From Edaphobacter dinghuensis (GTDB lineage Bacteria > Acidobacteriota > Terriglobia > Terriglobales > Acidobacteriaceae), in NCBI RefSeq assembly GCF_014640335.1, contig NZ_BMGT01000002.1, positions 496,001 to 560,000 of the forward strand: DNA of 64,000 nucleotides. Direction: 5' to 3'. Every line of letters starts with the position of its first letter. Position 1 is the stretch's first letter. Below, one piece after another: positions 50,350 through 60,325 of this stretch. Made by a program: the position numbers and the translations under genes. The notes beneath the pieces were generated by a model. It was not told the DNA's origin, did no database searches, and saw only the letters and a list, made by a program, of their open reading frames with translations.

Positions 50350-51663
50350 TTGGAAGACCCTAGACTCAGCAGAATGTATGCAAAGTTGTGGAGACATCAA
50401 CTCGCCGAACGGTGGCACCACATCAAGCAGACGGCAGTGAAGCGCTCAGGTCTGCTGGTCACCGTCGCTGTAACTCTTGTGTTGTTGCTGATAGCCGTAG
50501 GGTTGAAGGAGCGTGGCCGGGGCAAGCTGACAAGGCTGAAGACCGAGTTGGGAGTTCAGCACACAGTGCTACAGCAAGCGGTGGTCATACGTCCCGGCGG
50601 TCAGGACCCAGTGGTTCTGGAGCGTGCGGAGATGGCGGACATGGGAGGGCCGGAGCTGATCTCGGCGACGCTGCTGCCCGGGCGCGGAATGAATTTGCTC
50701 CAGCTTCGGGCTTATATTCCACAAAAAGGGACCGTAAACCTGCTGGCTTCGCCGTCTGTTGAGGACGCCGCTAAGCAGATGACAGGAGAGGGAGAGGACG
50801 CCAACGGGCTTGCGAGCTTGGCGATGGGAGCGCCCATCGAGGCTCCCTGGGCAAACCGCATCTGGGGTTCTCCGCTGGACAGCGATACCATCACGACCTG
50901 GCGGGGGCACAGCCTGCATCTGCCCGGCAAGGATGGAGAGAGCAAGGGCGGGCTGCTGCTGGACCGGCAGGCTGACTCCGTGAAAACAAACGTGATGCCC
51001 GATGGGGGGCAGACCCAGGCGACCTACGATGCAGGAGACTTTAACGGCCACTGGATATCACACACTGTGGTTACGACGAGCGTTCAATTGAATAGCCGCA
51101 CCCTGGAGATGAGCATCTCTGCCCACAACACTGGAGATCAGGCAGAGCCAGTCGGGATAGGCTGGCAACCTCGATTCGCCATTTTGAGCGGAGACCGCGG
51201 CCAAGCGACATTGAAGCTTCCCACCGCGCTGCATGTCGAAGGCGCAAACCACGGCGACGGAATTCCCACCGGCAGATTACTGCCGGTCACTGGAACGCCT
51301 TACGACTTTACCGCACATGATGGCGTTAGACTGGGCACGATGAACCTGAACGATAGCTTTGTCCATCTGCAGCCGGGGTTGATGGATAGCGGCCCCATCG
51401 CCGAGCTTCGGGATCCGAAGAGCGGTTATGGCATAAGAATCACGATCATGAGCCCTTCTATCAAGGCAATCCATATCAACGCTCCGGCGGACGCCTCGTA
51501 TGTTTCCATCAGTCCCCAGTTTAACTATGACGATCCCTTTGGCCGGGAGTGGCCAAAGAGTGAGGACACCGGCATGGCTATTCTGGAGCCGGGGCAGACG
51601 ACGCAATGGAGGATCCGGCTCGAGATCTTTGCCCTGAAGAGTAACGGATCCCAACAGATGTAG
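50350..51663 (+). CDS. Membrane-anchored galactose-mutarotase-fold protein
   Basis: A 437-residue protein with a basic, then hydrophobic N-terminus (SGLLVTVAVTLVLLLIAVGL at about 34-53) acting as a membrane anchor. The exported part has the aldose-1-epimerase-like beta-sandwich pattern, ending in FNYDDPFGREWPKSEDTGMAILEPGQTTQWRIRLEIF. The catalytic His pair of true mutarotases is not evident, so a role in sugar binding or another activity is possible. The start is TTG at 50350, preceded by TTGGAGGTTCA, a strong ribosome binding site. Confidence 0.7.
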   Translation: MEDPRLSRMYAKLWRHQLAERWHHIKQTAVKRSGLLVTVAVTLVLLLIAVGLKERGRGKLTRLKTELGVQHTVLQQAVVIRPGGQDPVVLERAEMADMGGPELISATLLPGRGMNLLQLRAYIPQKGTVNLLASPSVEDAAKQMTGEGEDANGLASLAMGAPIEAPWANRIWGSPLDSDTITTWRGHSLHLPGKDGESKGGLLLDRQADSVKTNVMPDGGQTQATYDAGDFNGHWISHTVVTTSVQLNSRTLEMSISAHNTGDQAEPVGIGWQPRFAILSGDRGQATLKLPTALHVEGANHGDGIPTGRLLPVTGTPYDFTAHDGVRLGTMNLNDSFVHLQPGLMDSGPIAELRDPKSGYGIRITIMSPSIKAIHINAPADASYVSISPQFNYDDPFGREWPKSEDTGMAILEPGQTTQWRIRLEIFALKSNGSQQM

Positions 51664-51819
51664 GCCTGGGAGCACTGGGAAGGCCAACGACAAGAAACCG
51701 CTGGATCGTAGAGGTTTGACCCTCCACAATGAAGGCTCGTACAGTAGTAAAGAGGCGTGTTCCCTGCGGTCAGCTTTTTGACCGCACAAACCCGTACATA
51801 CAAGCACCCCCCGGAAGGC

Positions 51820-53250
51820 ATGGATTTGACCCCGACTGAGATGACAGAGACGAATGAGACTGCCGAACAGCAGTCTGAATTGGCGCACACCCACAACCAC
51901 GACCACGATCATGACCACACTCACGATCACGACCATCAGCCCGCCCCTTCGCTGAATCCGGAATTGACGCGAGAGATCGAAGTGGAAGTCGGAGCGGATG
52001 AGGTGTCCAAGGCCTTTAAAAAGGTCGTGAAGCGCTATCAGAAGCTGGCGCGTATCCCCGGTTTCCGCGCGGGCAAGGTGCCGGAGTCGCTGATTCGGTC
52101 GAAGTTTGCCAAAGAGGTCCGGCAGGAGGTTCTGGAGAGCCTCGTATCTGAACCTTTCCGCAAGGCGATCGACGATCAGAAGCTGCGCCCGGTTTCGGAG
52201 CCGCAGTTGCTCGATATGCAGCTTTTTGAAGGGCAGCCGTTGAAGTTCAAGGCTGCATTCGAGGTTGCTCCTGAGTTCGAGATCGCCGGCTACGAGAGCG
52301 TTCGCGTCGCGAAGCCTGAGGTTGCACTTACCAATGACGAGTTCGATGCAGAGCTTGGCCGGGTGTTGGATGCTCATGCAACCGTTGAACCGGTGGATGA
52401 AGAGCGTGCACTGGTCGATGGCGACTGGGCTGAGATTCAGTTCCGCGGCGAAGTGAAGGACCTGGCGCAGACCGTAACCGAGGATGGCGTTACGAACGCT
52501 TCGCAAAGTGCACCCATCACCGGCGAGGATGTACTGATCGAGGTTGGCGGAAAGAACACCCTGGCGGCATTCAACGATGCGCTCCGCGGTGCGAAGCCGG
52601 GGCAGGAACTGAAGTTCGAGGTCGATTATCCGGCAGACTTTGGCGATAACCGGCTTGCCGGCCAGACGGTCAGCTATGACGTGACCGTGAAGAGCATCAA
52701 GCGCAAGACCTATCCGGAGCGCGATGCAGAGTTTGCTAAGCAGCTTGGAAACTACGAGAGCTGGGACGACTTTGAAGGGAAGCTGCGCGAGCACGCGGCA
52801 GGCCGCAAAAAGGATGCGCTTGAGAACGGCGCCAAGGACAAGATGCTTGAAGAGCTGATCGGAAAGTATCAGTTCCCTGTTCCCGAGTCGTTTGTGCAGC
52901 AGCAGGTAGATGCACGGCTCGATCGCGGTCTCCGTGCGCTTGCTCAGCAAGGCATGAAGGCCGAGGACATGCGTAAGCTGGACTTTGGCCGTCTGCGCGC
53001 TGCCCAGCGTGATCAGGCTGTGAACGAGGTAAAGGTTTCGATGATCCTCGATAAGATCGCTGAGGCCGAAGGCGTGGTCGTAAGCGATGAGGATCTGGAT
53101 CGCGAACTGCTGATGATCTCCATGCAGTCGCGCGAACCGTTGGAGACTCTCCGAGAGCGGCTGACAAAGGATGGCAGCCTGGAACGAATTCGCGAACAGA
53201 TGCGTCGCGAGAAGACCGGAAGCGTGCTCTACGAGAAGCTGGCTTCGTAG
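51820..53250 (+). CDS. tig: Trigger factor with a histidine-rich N-terminal extension
   Basis: Ribosome-bound folding chaperone and prolyl isomerase. The ribosome-binding motif FRAGKVPESL (in IPGFRAGKVP) and the FKBP domain (VDGDWAEIQFRGEV ... PGQELKFEVDYPADFGDNRLAGQTVSY) are clear, and the C-terminal cradle is complete. Upstream of the ribosome-binding domain lies an insertion rich in His and Asp (HTHNHDHDHDHTHDHDH). GGAAGGC precedes the ATG at 51820; a frame-open GTG at 51757 and an ATG at 51841 are alternatives, but all keep the His-rich segment. The next genes are clpP, clpX and lon. Confidence 0.93.
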   Translation: MDLTPTEMTETNETAEQQSELAHTHNHDHDHDHTHDHDHQPAPSLNPELTREIEVEVGADEVSKAFKKVVKRYQKLARIPGFRAGKVPESLIRSKFAKEVRQEVLESLVSEPFRKAIDDQKLRPVSEPQLLDMQLFEGQPLKFKAAFEVAPEFEIAGYESVRVAKPEVALTNDEFDAELGRVLDAHATVEPVDEERALVDGDWAEIQFRGEVKDLAQTVTEDGVTNASQSAPITGEDVLIEVGGKNTLAAFNDALRGAKPGQELKFEVDYPADFGDNRLAGQTVSYDVTVKSIKRKTYPERDAEFAKQLGNYESWDDFEGKLREHAAGRKKDALENGAKDKMLEELIGKYQFPVPESFVQQQVDARLDRGLRALAQQGMKAEDMRKLDFGRLRAAQRDQAVNEVKVSMILDKIAEAEGVVVSDEDLDRELLMISMQSREPLETLRERLTKDGSLERIREQMRREKTGSVLYEKLAS

Positions 53251-53329
53251 ATAGAAAACATAAACCAGAATTTTCAGTTAACTGAATTTATAGATTTTTT
53301 TGCTTACGGATTTATAGAAAGAGAGCGCT

Positions 53330-53920
53330 ATGGGATTAGTACCGATGGTGATTGAGCAGACGAGCCGGGGCGAACGCGCCTACGATATTTACAGCCGTCT
53401 GCTGCGCGACAACATCATTTTTCTGGGCACGCCAATCGACGACAATATTGCGAATGTCATCATCGCCCAGATGCTGTTTCTGAGCGGTGAAGACCCGGAG
53501 AAGGACATTCAGCTCTACATCAACTCTCCAGGCGGATCGATCACGGCAGGACTCGCCATTTACGACACGATGCAGTACATCAAGAACGATGTGGTGACGT
53601 TCTGCATCGGTCAGGCTGCCAGCATGGGCGCTTTTCTGCTGATGGCCGGGAAAAAAGGCAAGCGATTTGCCCTGCCGAACTCGCGTATCCTGATTCACCA
53701 GCCGTCGATGGGCGGACTGAGCGGACAGGCCACCGATATCGACATTCATGCTCGGGAGATTCTGCGGATTCGCGAGATTACGAACAAGCTCATGAGCGCC
53801 AGCACGGGTCAGACGCTGGAACGGATCGAGCGCGACGTTGAGCGTGACTTTATCATGACAGCTGCGCAGTCGAAGGAATATGGGATTATCGACGATATCA
53901 TCGACAGACCCCGAACGTAA
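53330..53920 (+). CDS. clpP: ATP-dependent Clp protease proteolytic subunit
   Basis: Barrel-forming serine protease partner of ClpX. Catalytic S98 (GQAASMGAF), H123 ([10 protein letters not shown]) and the downstream Asp near ERDVERD are present; the N-terminus [25 protein letters not shown] is highly conserved. Length 196 is typical. It is preceded by tig and followed by a long hairpin before clpX. Confidence 0.97.
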   Translation: MGLVPMVIEQTSRGERAYDIYSRLLRDNIIFLGTPIDDNIANVIIAQMLFLSGEDPEKDIQLYINSPGGSITAGLAIYDTMQYIKNDVVTFCIGQAASMGAFLLMAGKKGKRFALPNSRILIHQPSMGGLSGQATDIDIHAREILRIREITNKLMSASTGQTLERIERDVERDFIMTAAQSKEYGIIDDIIDRPRT

Positions 53921-53930
53921 TCAAAAGTAA

Positions 53931-53970
53931 CGCACAGAAGCCCGGGCCGATTGGCCCGGGCTTCTGTGCG
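53931..53970 (+). terminator. Strong hairpin between clpP and clpX
   Basis: An 18-base perfect stem (CGCACAGAAGCCCGGGCC with its complement) and GATT loop, 10 bases after the clpP stop. It is not followed by a U-run (TTATCACC), so it may act as a processing or stability element or leaky terminator rather than a strong stop. Confidence 0.65.
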
Positions 53971-54082
53971 TTATCACCAATTCGATGTATAGCGGCAGGC
54001 ACCTCTCTGCGGCTTGCAAGATGAAACGGGTGTAAACTGCTGTTTACACCATTGCACGGATTACCCGGGAGTTGCCGTACTT

Positions 54083-55369
54083 ATGAAAACGCCACGAGGC
54101 ACAGACGAATCTCTTCGCTGCTCGTTCTGCCACAAGTCGCAAGACGCGGTCGCGAAGCTCATCTCTTCTCCATCGGACTATCCGAGAGCGTATATCTGCG
54201 ACGAGTGTGTTGCAGTGTGCAACTCCATCCTCGAAGACGACCGCACCGAAGCGCAACCCGGCGCAGCGCCTGCTCACCTGCCTAAGCCGCAAGAGGTCAA
54301 GGCGTTTCTAGACGAATATGTTATCGGCCAGGACCAGACGAAAAAGAAGCTGGCTGTGGCGGTCTATAACCACTACAAGCGAATTCAGATGAACAAGACT
54401 CGCGGCAACGATGTCGAGCTGGCGAAGTCGAACATCCTGCTGGTGGGACCTACCGGATCGGGTAAGACGCTTTTGGCGCACACGCTCGCGAAGATGCTCG
54501 ACGTTCCCTTCGCAATCGTTGATGCAACCACGCTGACCGAAGCTGGATACGTCGGCGAAGATGTCGAAAATATTATTTTGAAGCTGTTGCAGGCGGCGGA
54601 TGGCGATGTGGCGCGCGCTCAGAGCGGCATCATCTATATCGATGAGATCGACAAGATCGGACGCAAGGATGAAAACCCGTCCATTACGCGCGATGTCTCG
54701 GGCGAAGGCGTTCAGCAGGCATTGCTGAAGATTCTCGAAGGAACGGTCGCCAATGTTCCGCCCCAGGGTGGACGTAAGCATCCGCACCAGGAGTTTACAG
54801 CTGTCGATACCACGAACATTCTTTTCATCTGCGGCGGAGCTTTTGTCGGCCTCGAAAAAGTAGTGGGCCGACGCGTCGGCAAGAAAGCTCTGGGCTTTAA
54901 AGCGGTCGTTGCTCCAGAGGCAAAAGAGGACGAGGTAACACCGATTCGCGCTCAGCGAGATGCCGAGCTGCTGCGCCAGGCAGAGCCTCAGGACCTGTTG
55001 AAGTATGGCCTGATTCCTGAGTTCGTCGGACGCTTACCGGTGATGGGAATCCTCGACGAACTGGATGAGGCTGCGTTGATCGAGATTTTGACCAAGCCAC
55101 GCAACGCCATCCTGAAGCAATATACGAAGCTCTTCGACTTCGAGGGCGTCAAGGTCATCTTCACAGATGAAGCAGCACGAGAGATTGCGCGCGAGGCGCT
55201 ACAGCGTAAGGTAGGCGCTCGCGGTCTGCGGATGATTCTGGAAGAGTTGATGCTCGACCTGATGTATTTCGTCCCAGGTAATAAGAAAGTCAAGGAGTTG
55301 TCCATCACAGCAGAGATGGTCAAGAAACACAGTCTGACGTTGCCGATGTTGCTGGAAAAAGCCGGGTAG
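54083..55369 (+). CDS. clpX: ATP-dependent Clp protease ATP-binding subunit ClpX
   Basis: AAA+ unfoldase feeding ClpP. The N-terminal zinc-binding domain has C13, C16, C39 and C42 (RCSFCHKSQ and [10 protein letters not shown]), and the Walker A is [12 protein letters not shown], with [11 protein letters not shown] as Walker B and [14 protein letters not shown] near the sensor regions. The frame opens at a TTG at 54014, but ATG 54083 starts directly at the zinc domain with the family length of 428. Confidence 0.97.
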   Translation: MKTPRGTDESLRCSFCHKSQDAVAKLISSPSDYPRAYICDECVAVCNSILEDDRTEAQPGAAPAHLPKPQEVKAFLDEYVIGQDQTKKKLAVAVYNHYKRIQMNKTRGNDVELAKSNILLVGPTGSGKTLLAHTLAKMLDVPFAIVDATTLTEAGYVGEDVENIILKLLQAADGDVARAQSGIIYIDEIDKIGRKDENPSITRDVSGEGVQQALLKILEGTVANVPPQGGRKHPHQEFTAVDTTNILFICGGAFVGLEKVVGRRVGKKALGFKAVVAPEAKEDEVTPIRAQRDAELLRQAEPQDLLKYGLIPEFVGRLPVMGILDELDEAALIEILTKPRNAILKQYTKLFDFEGVKVIFTDEAAREIAREALQRKVGARGLRMILEELMLDLMYFVPGNKKVKELSITAEMVKKHSLTLPMLLEKAG

Positions 55370-55558
55370 GATCGGTATGCAGGATTGAAAGATGTTCTGC
55401 ACATGAGGTTGTTGTTTGTTTTTGGGAAAGCTGGACAGTGCTTAACCTTTCAGCTTTTCGAAACGCTCAAACATCCTGTTCGTAGCCGTTTACAATCACC
55501 GTGAGCCCTTCAAGCGCTTGCACCGTTGAGCGCGGGCGGACGTCTAATAGGGAGCATG

Positions 55559-57982
55559 ATGACTAATCCAACCAAAGAGACGTTGACCGGCGAAGTACGC
55601 AAGCTGCCCATGATGCCCATTCGCGACATGGTCATCTTTCCTCACATGATGACTCCATTTGTCGTGGGTCGCGAATCGAGCGTGCGCGCTCTGGAAGAAG
55701 CTCTGTCGGGAGATCGGAAGATCTTTCTGGCGACTCAGCACGATGCCTCGGTCGACGAGCCGAGTATCGACGATATCTATGAAACGGGCACCATCGGCAA
55801 TATCGTGCAGAGCGTCAAGATGCCGGATGGAAATATCAAGGTGCTTGTCGAAGGAATCGAGCGGGCGCGAGCGACGGCAATCAACGACATCGATGGATTT
55901 TTTGTTGCGACCGTACGAACAGGACAGACACACCTCGAGCTGACCCCTCAGGTTGAGCAGTTGATGCAGCGGGTTCATACTCTGTTCGAGCAGTATGTAA
56001 AGCTGCAGCAGTCTTTGAACTACGAGACCATGGCCGCAAGCGTCCGTGCGGATGAGCCGGCGAAGCTTGCGGACACAATCGCTGCCAATCTGCAACTGTC
56101 GATCGAAGAGAAACAACAGTTGCTGGAGGTCTTCGATCCGGAGATGCGTCTGTCGCGGGTCGCAGACGTTCTCGATGTTGCTATCGAAAAGTTGAATATG
56201 GACCGCACCATCCAGTCTCGCGTGAAGCGTCAGATGGAGAAGGCGCAGAAAGAGTACTACCTCAACGAGAAGATCAAGGCGATCCAGAAAGAGCTAGGGC
56301 GCGGAGAAAAGTCTGAGTTCGATGAGCTGAAGAAGAAGATCGAAGCAGCAGGAATGCCGAAGGATGTGCAGGAAAAATCGCTGCTTGAGCTGAAGAAGCT
56401 TGAGGCGATGCCGCCGATGTCGGCTGAGTCTACCGTCTCTCGTAACTATCTTGACTGGTTGCTTGCTGTGCCGTGGAAGAAGCGCTCCAAGGAGATTCGC
56501 TCGATCGAGCACGCCGAGCAGATACTGAACGAAGACCACTATGGGTTAGAGAAGATCAAGGAGCGCATCCTCGAGTTTCTGGCTGTGCGGCAGTTGGTAA
56601 AGAATCCGAAGGGCTCGATTCTGTGCTTCGTCGGACCTCCGGGTGTGGGTAAGACCTCTCTCGGCATGTCGATTGCCAAGGCTACGGGACGCAAGTTTGT
56701 ACGCATGTCGCTGGGCGGCGTTCGGGACGAAGCTGAGATTCGTGGCCATCGGCGGACCTACATTGGTGCTTTGCCAGGCCAGATTATTCAGTCGATGAAG
56801 AAAGCCGGCACGAAAAATCCCGTCTTCATGCTGGATGAGATCGACAAGATGGCTTCGGATTTCCGCGGCGATCCGGCCAGTGCCCTGCTTGAAGTTTTGG
56901 ACCCTGAGCAGAATACTTCGTTTCAGGACCACTATCTCGATGTGGAGTACGACCTGTCGCAGGTGCTCTTTGTTGCGACGGCAAATGTGTTGCACACGAT
57001 TCCCGGCCCCTTGCAGGACCGCATGGAGATCCTGCGGCTGCATGGCTACACCGAACTTGAAAAGCTTGAGATCGCCAAGCAATATCTGGTGAAGAAGCAG
57101 CGCGAAGGAACGGGGTTATCGGAGAATCAGGCCATCTTTGAAGATGAAGCGTTGCGACAAATCATACGTGGATACACGCGTGAAGCCGGCGTAAGAAATC
57201 TTGAGCGCGAGATCGGTAATGTGTGCCGCAAGATCGCCCGTCGGGTCGTAAAAAATGGCACCAAGCATCAGGAGACCGTAACCGCGGAGAATCTCGGCGA
57301 GATTCTGGGCGTGGCGAAGTTCCGCGACTCTCAGGTCCATGAAAAGAGCGAGGTAGGTCTGGTAACGGGCCTTGCCTGGACGGAGATGGGTGGCACGATT
57401 CTGCAGACCGAGGTACAGGTACTGGACGGCAAGGGCAAGATGACCGCTACCGGACAGCTTGGCGATGTGATGCAAGAGTCGGCGCAAGCTGCCTTGAGCT
57501 ACATAAGATCTCGGGCAAATCATCTTGGATTAGCGAAGGACTTCTATCGGAACGTCGATATTCACGTCCATGTGCCGGAGGGCGCTATTCCCAAGGATGG
57601 CCCATCGGCAGGCATCACACTTGCTACCGGGCTTGCCAGCGCGCTGACCAAGATCAAAGTGCGGCGTGATATCGCGATGACTGGCGAGATTACATTGCGC
57701 GGCAAGGTGCTTCCGATTGGCGGCCTCAAGGAGAAGCTATTGGCTGCTCATAGAGCAGGCATCTTTGAAGCTATTCTTCCGGAGGACAATCGCAAAGATC
57801 TGGCGGAGCTGCCGGAGTTGCTGAAGACCTCCATGAAGCTCCACTTCGTGGAAGAGATGGATCAGGTACTTCAAATCGCTCTTGAAGAGAAACTGCCTGA
57901 GCTACAGGAAGAGACTCCCAGCGGCTTGAGTTCTGTGCTGCCACCGAGCATCGATGCTCCGCAGCCAACAGCACATCAATAA
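55559..57982 (+). CDS. lon: ATP-dependent protease La (Lon)
   Basis: Soluble AAA+ serine protease. It has the N-terminal LON domain ([30 protein letters not shown]), the Walker [12 protein letters not shown], Walker B region [10 protein letters not shown], and the protease domain with the Ser-Lys dyad in [12 protein letters not shown] and [22 protein letters not shown] lies 4 bases ahead of the ATG at 55559; an ATG one codon upstream is also in frame. Length of 807 residues is normal. A strong terminator follows. Confidence 0.97.
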   Translation: MTNPTKETLTGEVRKLPMMPIRDMVIFPHMMTPFVVGRESSVRALEEALSGDRKIFLATQHDASVDEPSIDDIYETGTIGNIVQSVKMPDGNIKVLVEGIERARATAINDIDGFFVATVRTGQTHLELTPQVEQLMQRVHTLFEQYVKLQQSLNYETMAASVRADEPAKLADTIAANLQLSIEEKQQLLEVFDPEMRLSRVADVLDVAIEKLNMDRTIQSRVKRQMEKAQKEYYLNEKIKAIQKELGRGEKSEFDELKKKIEAAGMPKDVQEKSLLELKKLEAMPPMSAESTVSRNYLDWLLAVPWKKRSKEIRSIEHAEQILNEDHYGLEKIKERILEFLAVRQLVKNPKGSILCFVGPPGVGKTSLGMSIAKATGRKFVRMSLGGVRDEAEIRGHRRTYIGALPGQIIQSMKKAGTKNPVFMLDEIDKMASDFRGDPASALLEVLDPEQNTSFQDHYLDVEYDLSQVLFVATANVLHTIPGPLQDRMEILRLHGYTELEKLEIAKQYLVKKQREGTGLSENQAIFEDEALRQIIRGYTREAGVRNLEREIGNVCRKIARRVVKNGTKHQETVTAENLGEILGVAKFRDSQVHEKSEVGLVTGLAWTEMGGTILQTEVQVLDGKGKMTATGQLGDVMQESAQAALSYIRSRANHLGLAKDFYRNVDIHVHVPEGAIPKDGPSAGITLATGLASALTKIKVRRDIAMTGEITLRGKVLPIGGLKEKLLAAHRAGIFEAILPEDNRKDLAELPELLKTSMKLHFVEEMDQVLQIALEEKLPELQEETPSGLSSVLPPSIDAPQPTAHQ

Positions 57983-58003
57983 ATCCGACAATAGCACCGA
58001 AGA

Positions 58004-58042
58004 AAAACGACGGCCGAACTTGATAGGTTCGGCCGTCGTTTT
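58004..58042. terminator. lon terminator, bidirectional
   Basis: AAAACGACGGCCGAAC and GTTCGGCCGTCGTTTT form a 16-base perfect stem with a 7-base loop and A/T-tracts on both sides. It can also serve the convergent small membrane protein gene. Confidence 0.9.
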
Positions 58043-58059
58043 GCAATAGAATAGCTCGT

Positions 58060-58209
58060 TCAGGCCGATCGCTTTCCGGTGACAAAGTGCATAATAATCG
58101 AGATGATCGCGAAGATAATCAGCAGGTGAATCAGGAAACTGCTGATGTGCAGGACCAGAAATCCGCCCAACCATAGAATGATCAGCACCACGGCCAATAT
58201 AAGAAACAT
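58060..58209 (-). CDS. Small lmo0937-family membrane protein
   Basis: A 49-residue peptide of two hydrophobic segments (MFLILAVVLIILWLGGFLVL and SSFLIHLLIIFAIISIIMHF) with a basic C-terminus (TGKRSA). The longer frame begins at 58245, but GAAGGACTCAA is placed correctly before the ATG at 58209. Members of this short family are widespread, are often stress-induced, and have no known function. Confidence 0.8.
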   Translation of the reverse strand: MFLILAVVLIILWLGGFLVLHISSFLIHLLIIFAIISIIMHFVTGKRSA

Positions 58210-58337
58210 TTGAGTCCTTCTTTCTTCTTCGATGTATCGCGTCAAGCGCGAAGGTTACAGGTGATAAGAGCCGCGAAGAAGCCTATCCGTTGTATCTACA
58301 GCAAATAATGTGAAGTGTCCCGCTTTGACCATTGGAC

Positions 58338-58377
58338 AAAGAGAAAAGCGGCCAAGTCTCTGGCCGCCTTTCTCTTT
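58338..58377 (-). terminator. Terminator of the thrC/sulfur-carrier transcript
   Basis: AAAGAGAAAAGCGGCCA pairs with TGGCCGCCTTTCTCTTT with one mismatch and a 6-base loop; the minus strand continues into CTTTTCTCTTTG. It lies 28 bases beyond the ThiS/MoaD-type gene. Confidence 0.85.
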
Positions 58378-58404
58378 CTATTGCTAGCTCTGAATCGTGA
58401 CTTG

Positions 58405-58686
58405 TTAGAAGCTGCCTCCAGCGATTGAAGGAATCAACATCACCTCATCGCCATCCTGAAACGCATATGTTTCGCCGCCAAGGAAGCGAATGTCTTCATC
58501 GTTCACATAGATGTTGATGAAGCGGCGCAGCTTGCCGTCCTCGCCTTTGATCTGGGTGCCGAGCGCGGGAAAAGTCTGGTCGATATCTGCAATCAGACCG
58601 GGCAGATTCTCCGCAGCGGAGTCGAACTGTTTGCGGCCATCGGTATGGCGGGTGAAAGCAGCGGGAAGAGTTACTTTAATTGCCAT
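58405..58686 (-). CDS. ThiS/MoaD-type ubiquitin-like sulfur carrier protein
   Basis: A 93-residue beta-grasp protein (MAIKVTLPAAFTRHTDGRKQFD, then INIYVNDEDIRFLGGETYAFQDGDEVMLIPSIAGG). Sulfur carriers end in a free Gly-Gly that is thiocarboxylated; here the GG at residues 90-91 is followed by Ser-Phe, so trimming would be needed, as for CysO-type carriers matured by a JAMM peptidase. The long frame starts at 58752, but GGAGGTACGC precedes the ATG at 58686. That start overlaps the thrC stop by 11 bases, so it is translated with thrC. Confidence 0.82.
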   Translation of the reverse strand: MAIKVTLPAAFTRHTDGRKQFDSAAENLPGLIADIDQTFPALGTQIKGEDGKLRRFINIYVNDEDIRFLGGETYAFQDGDEVMLIPSIAGGSF

Positions 58687-59965
58687 GCGTACCTCCAACG
58701 GCAGCCAGTTCGGGTTCGGCAGCGCCATCCAGCTCCCGCAGATAGGCATCAAAGTCAGCCAGACGGGGACGAACGGCGCGCTCTTCCCGATAATGTCCGG
58801 TCAGCGCGTCAGTTGTTTTAAGACCGTTGCCGGTGATGCAGGCAACAGTGATTTCGTCAGGGGAGATCCGTCCGTGAGCGTAAAGACGAGCAGTTACGGC
58901 GGTCGTTACGCCTCCGGCAGTCTCCGTGAAGATGCCTTCGGTCTCTGCAAGCTCCTGCATGCCGGATACGATCTCCACGTCGGAGACGTCTTCAGCCCAG
59001 CCGCCCGTTGCACGGATCATCTGCGACGCTGCTGGACCATCGGCAGGGTTGCCGATAGCAAGTGAGCGGGCGATAGTATTGGGCCGCTGCGGCTCAATGA
59101 AGTCGTTGCCCAGCTTGACGGCCTGCGAAATGGGCGAGCATCCGGTGGCCTGAGCACCGAAGAAGCGGACATGCTTCTCCTCCACAAGGCCAAGGTAGAT
59201 CAATTCCTGGAAAGCCTTGCGGATCTTGCGAATGAGCGAGCCGCCGGCCATGGGCACGACCACATTGTCTGGGAGCCGCCAGCCCAGCTTCTCGGCAATC
59301 TCGTAGCCCACGGTCTTAGAGCCCTCAGCGTAGTAGGGGCGAAGATTGACGTTGACGAAGCCCCAGTTGTACTCGTCGGCGATCTGGCTGCAGAGACGGT
59401 TGACGTGGTCGTAGTTGCCGTCGATGCGGACCAGACGGGCGCCATAGACCTGCGTGTTGAGAATCTTGGCAGCCTCAAGTTCAGCCGGAACGAGGATGCA
59501 GGCCTTGATGCCAAGACGCGCAGCCTGTGCGGCGACCGAGTTGGCCAAATTCCCGGTAGAGGAGCAGCCGACCGTATCGAAGCCGAAACGCTGGGCGTTG
59601 GCCAGGGCTACAGAGACGACACGATCTTTAAAGCTGAGGGTCGGAAAGCAGACGGCGTCGTTCTTGACGTAGAGGTTAGTTGCCCCGATGCGCTTACCCA
59701 GGTTATTGGCCTTGATGAGCGGTGTGAAGCCTACCGGAAGGTCAGGCTGGTAGCCTGCCGGAATGGGCAGGAGAGCGGCGTAGCGCCAGATGCTGGGCGG
59801 ACCTGCTGCGATAGCTTCGCGGGTAAAGACACCGCGTACTGCATCCAGATCGTAGGCCACTTCAAGCGGGGCCAGGCAATCGGGGCATGCGGACAGAGGC
59901 TGGTTGCCAAACCGCTTTCCGCAATCATTGCACTTCAGCTCATACGCCGTACAGGAATAGTTCAT
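58676..59965 (-). CDS. thrC: Threonine synthase with N-terminal zinc ribbon
   Basis: PLP enzyme converting O-phosphohomoserine to threonine. The N-terminal ribbon has C12, C15, C27 and C30 (KCNDCGKRF and ACPDCLAPLE), and the PLP lysine is K113 in TLSFKDRV. Other signatures are STGNLANSVAAQAARLG and the C-terminal VACITGNGLKTTD. Length 429 is normal for the group with a ribbon. GGAGAGAGCGTA precedes the ATG. It overlaps a sulfur carrier gene, a pairing that hints at a sulfur-transfer role (carrier-fed cysteine or homocysteine synthesis) in addition to or instead of threonine synthesis. Confidence 0.88.
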   Translation of the reverse strand: MNYSCTAYELKCNDCGKRFGNQPLSACPDCLAPLEVAYDLDAVRGVFTREAIAAGPPSIWRYAALLPIPAGYQPDLPVGFTPLIKANNLGKRIGATNLYVKNDAVCFPTLSFKDRVVSVALANAQRFGFDTVGCSSTGNLANSVAAQAARLGIKACILVPAELEAAKILNTQVYGARLVRIDGNYDHVNRLCSQIADEYNWGFVNVNLRPYYAEGSKTVGYEIAEKLGWRLPDNVVVPMAGGSLIRKIRKAFQELIYLGLVEEKHVRFFGAQATGCSPISQAVKLGNDFIEPQRPNTIARSLAIGNPADGPAASQMIRATGGWAEDVSDVEIVSGMQELAETEGIFTETAGGVTTAVTARLYAHGRISPDEITVACITGNGLKTTDALTGHYREERAVRPRLADFDAYLRELDGAAEPELAAVGGTHGN

Positions 59966-60325
59966 TACGCTCTCTCCGAGAGGAGGAGTTTTGAACTTGC
60001 GACATACTCTCTTTTAGGGGATGCCGCGAACGGCCAGGAAGGTGAAATGGGGTGCAACCTAAAATTTTGGTTGCGTGCTCCTAATCTCATGTTCCCTGTT
60101 TCCAGGAGAGAGTTGACACCGGTACGCCTTTGTTCTGTCCGGTTGTCGTGGTGTCACAGGGCTCGTCCCTCAACCACTCTGCATGAAATTCAAATTTGCC
60201 CGAAAGCAAACTGGAATAGTTAACTTTTAGCACAACACTAACGCTGCTGCAAGTATATCTGCTGGTAAGTAGATGCATGCCATTATGTTCAGGCTGCACT
60301 TTCTTATGCACTCACGATGCTCGCC
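59966..60325. other. Non-coding stretch upstream of thrC
   Basis: About 360 bases with no supported gene. A minus-strand open frame at 60087-60311 has no ribosome binding site and unusual composition and is not accepted. TTGACA at 60112 has no good -10 at 17 bases on the plus strand. The thrC promoter must be here, but no clear sigma-70 boxes could be assigned. Confidence 0.5.

Noticed and set aside
51277-52950. 557-codon minus-strand frame over tig
   Set aside because: Shadow of tig and the gene before it; hydrophobic low-complexity translation without motifs.
59171-60223. 350-codon plus-strand frame over thrC
   Set aside because: Shadow of thrC, which has its PLP lysine and zinc ribbon.
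60087-60311. 74-codon minus-strand frame upstream of the degenerate receiver gene
   Set aside because: No ribosome binding site and unconvincing composition; overlaps the likely thrC promoter region.
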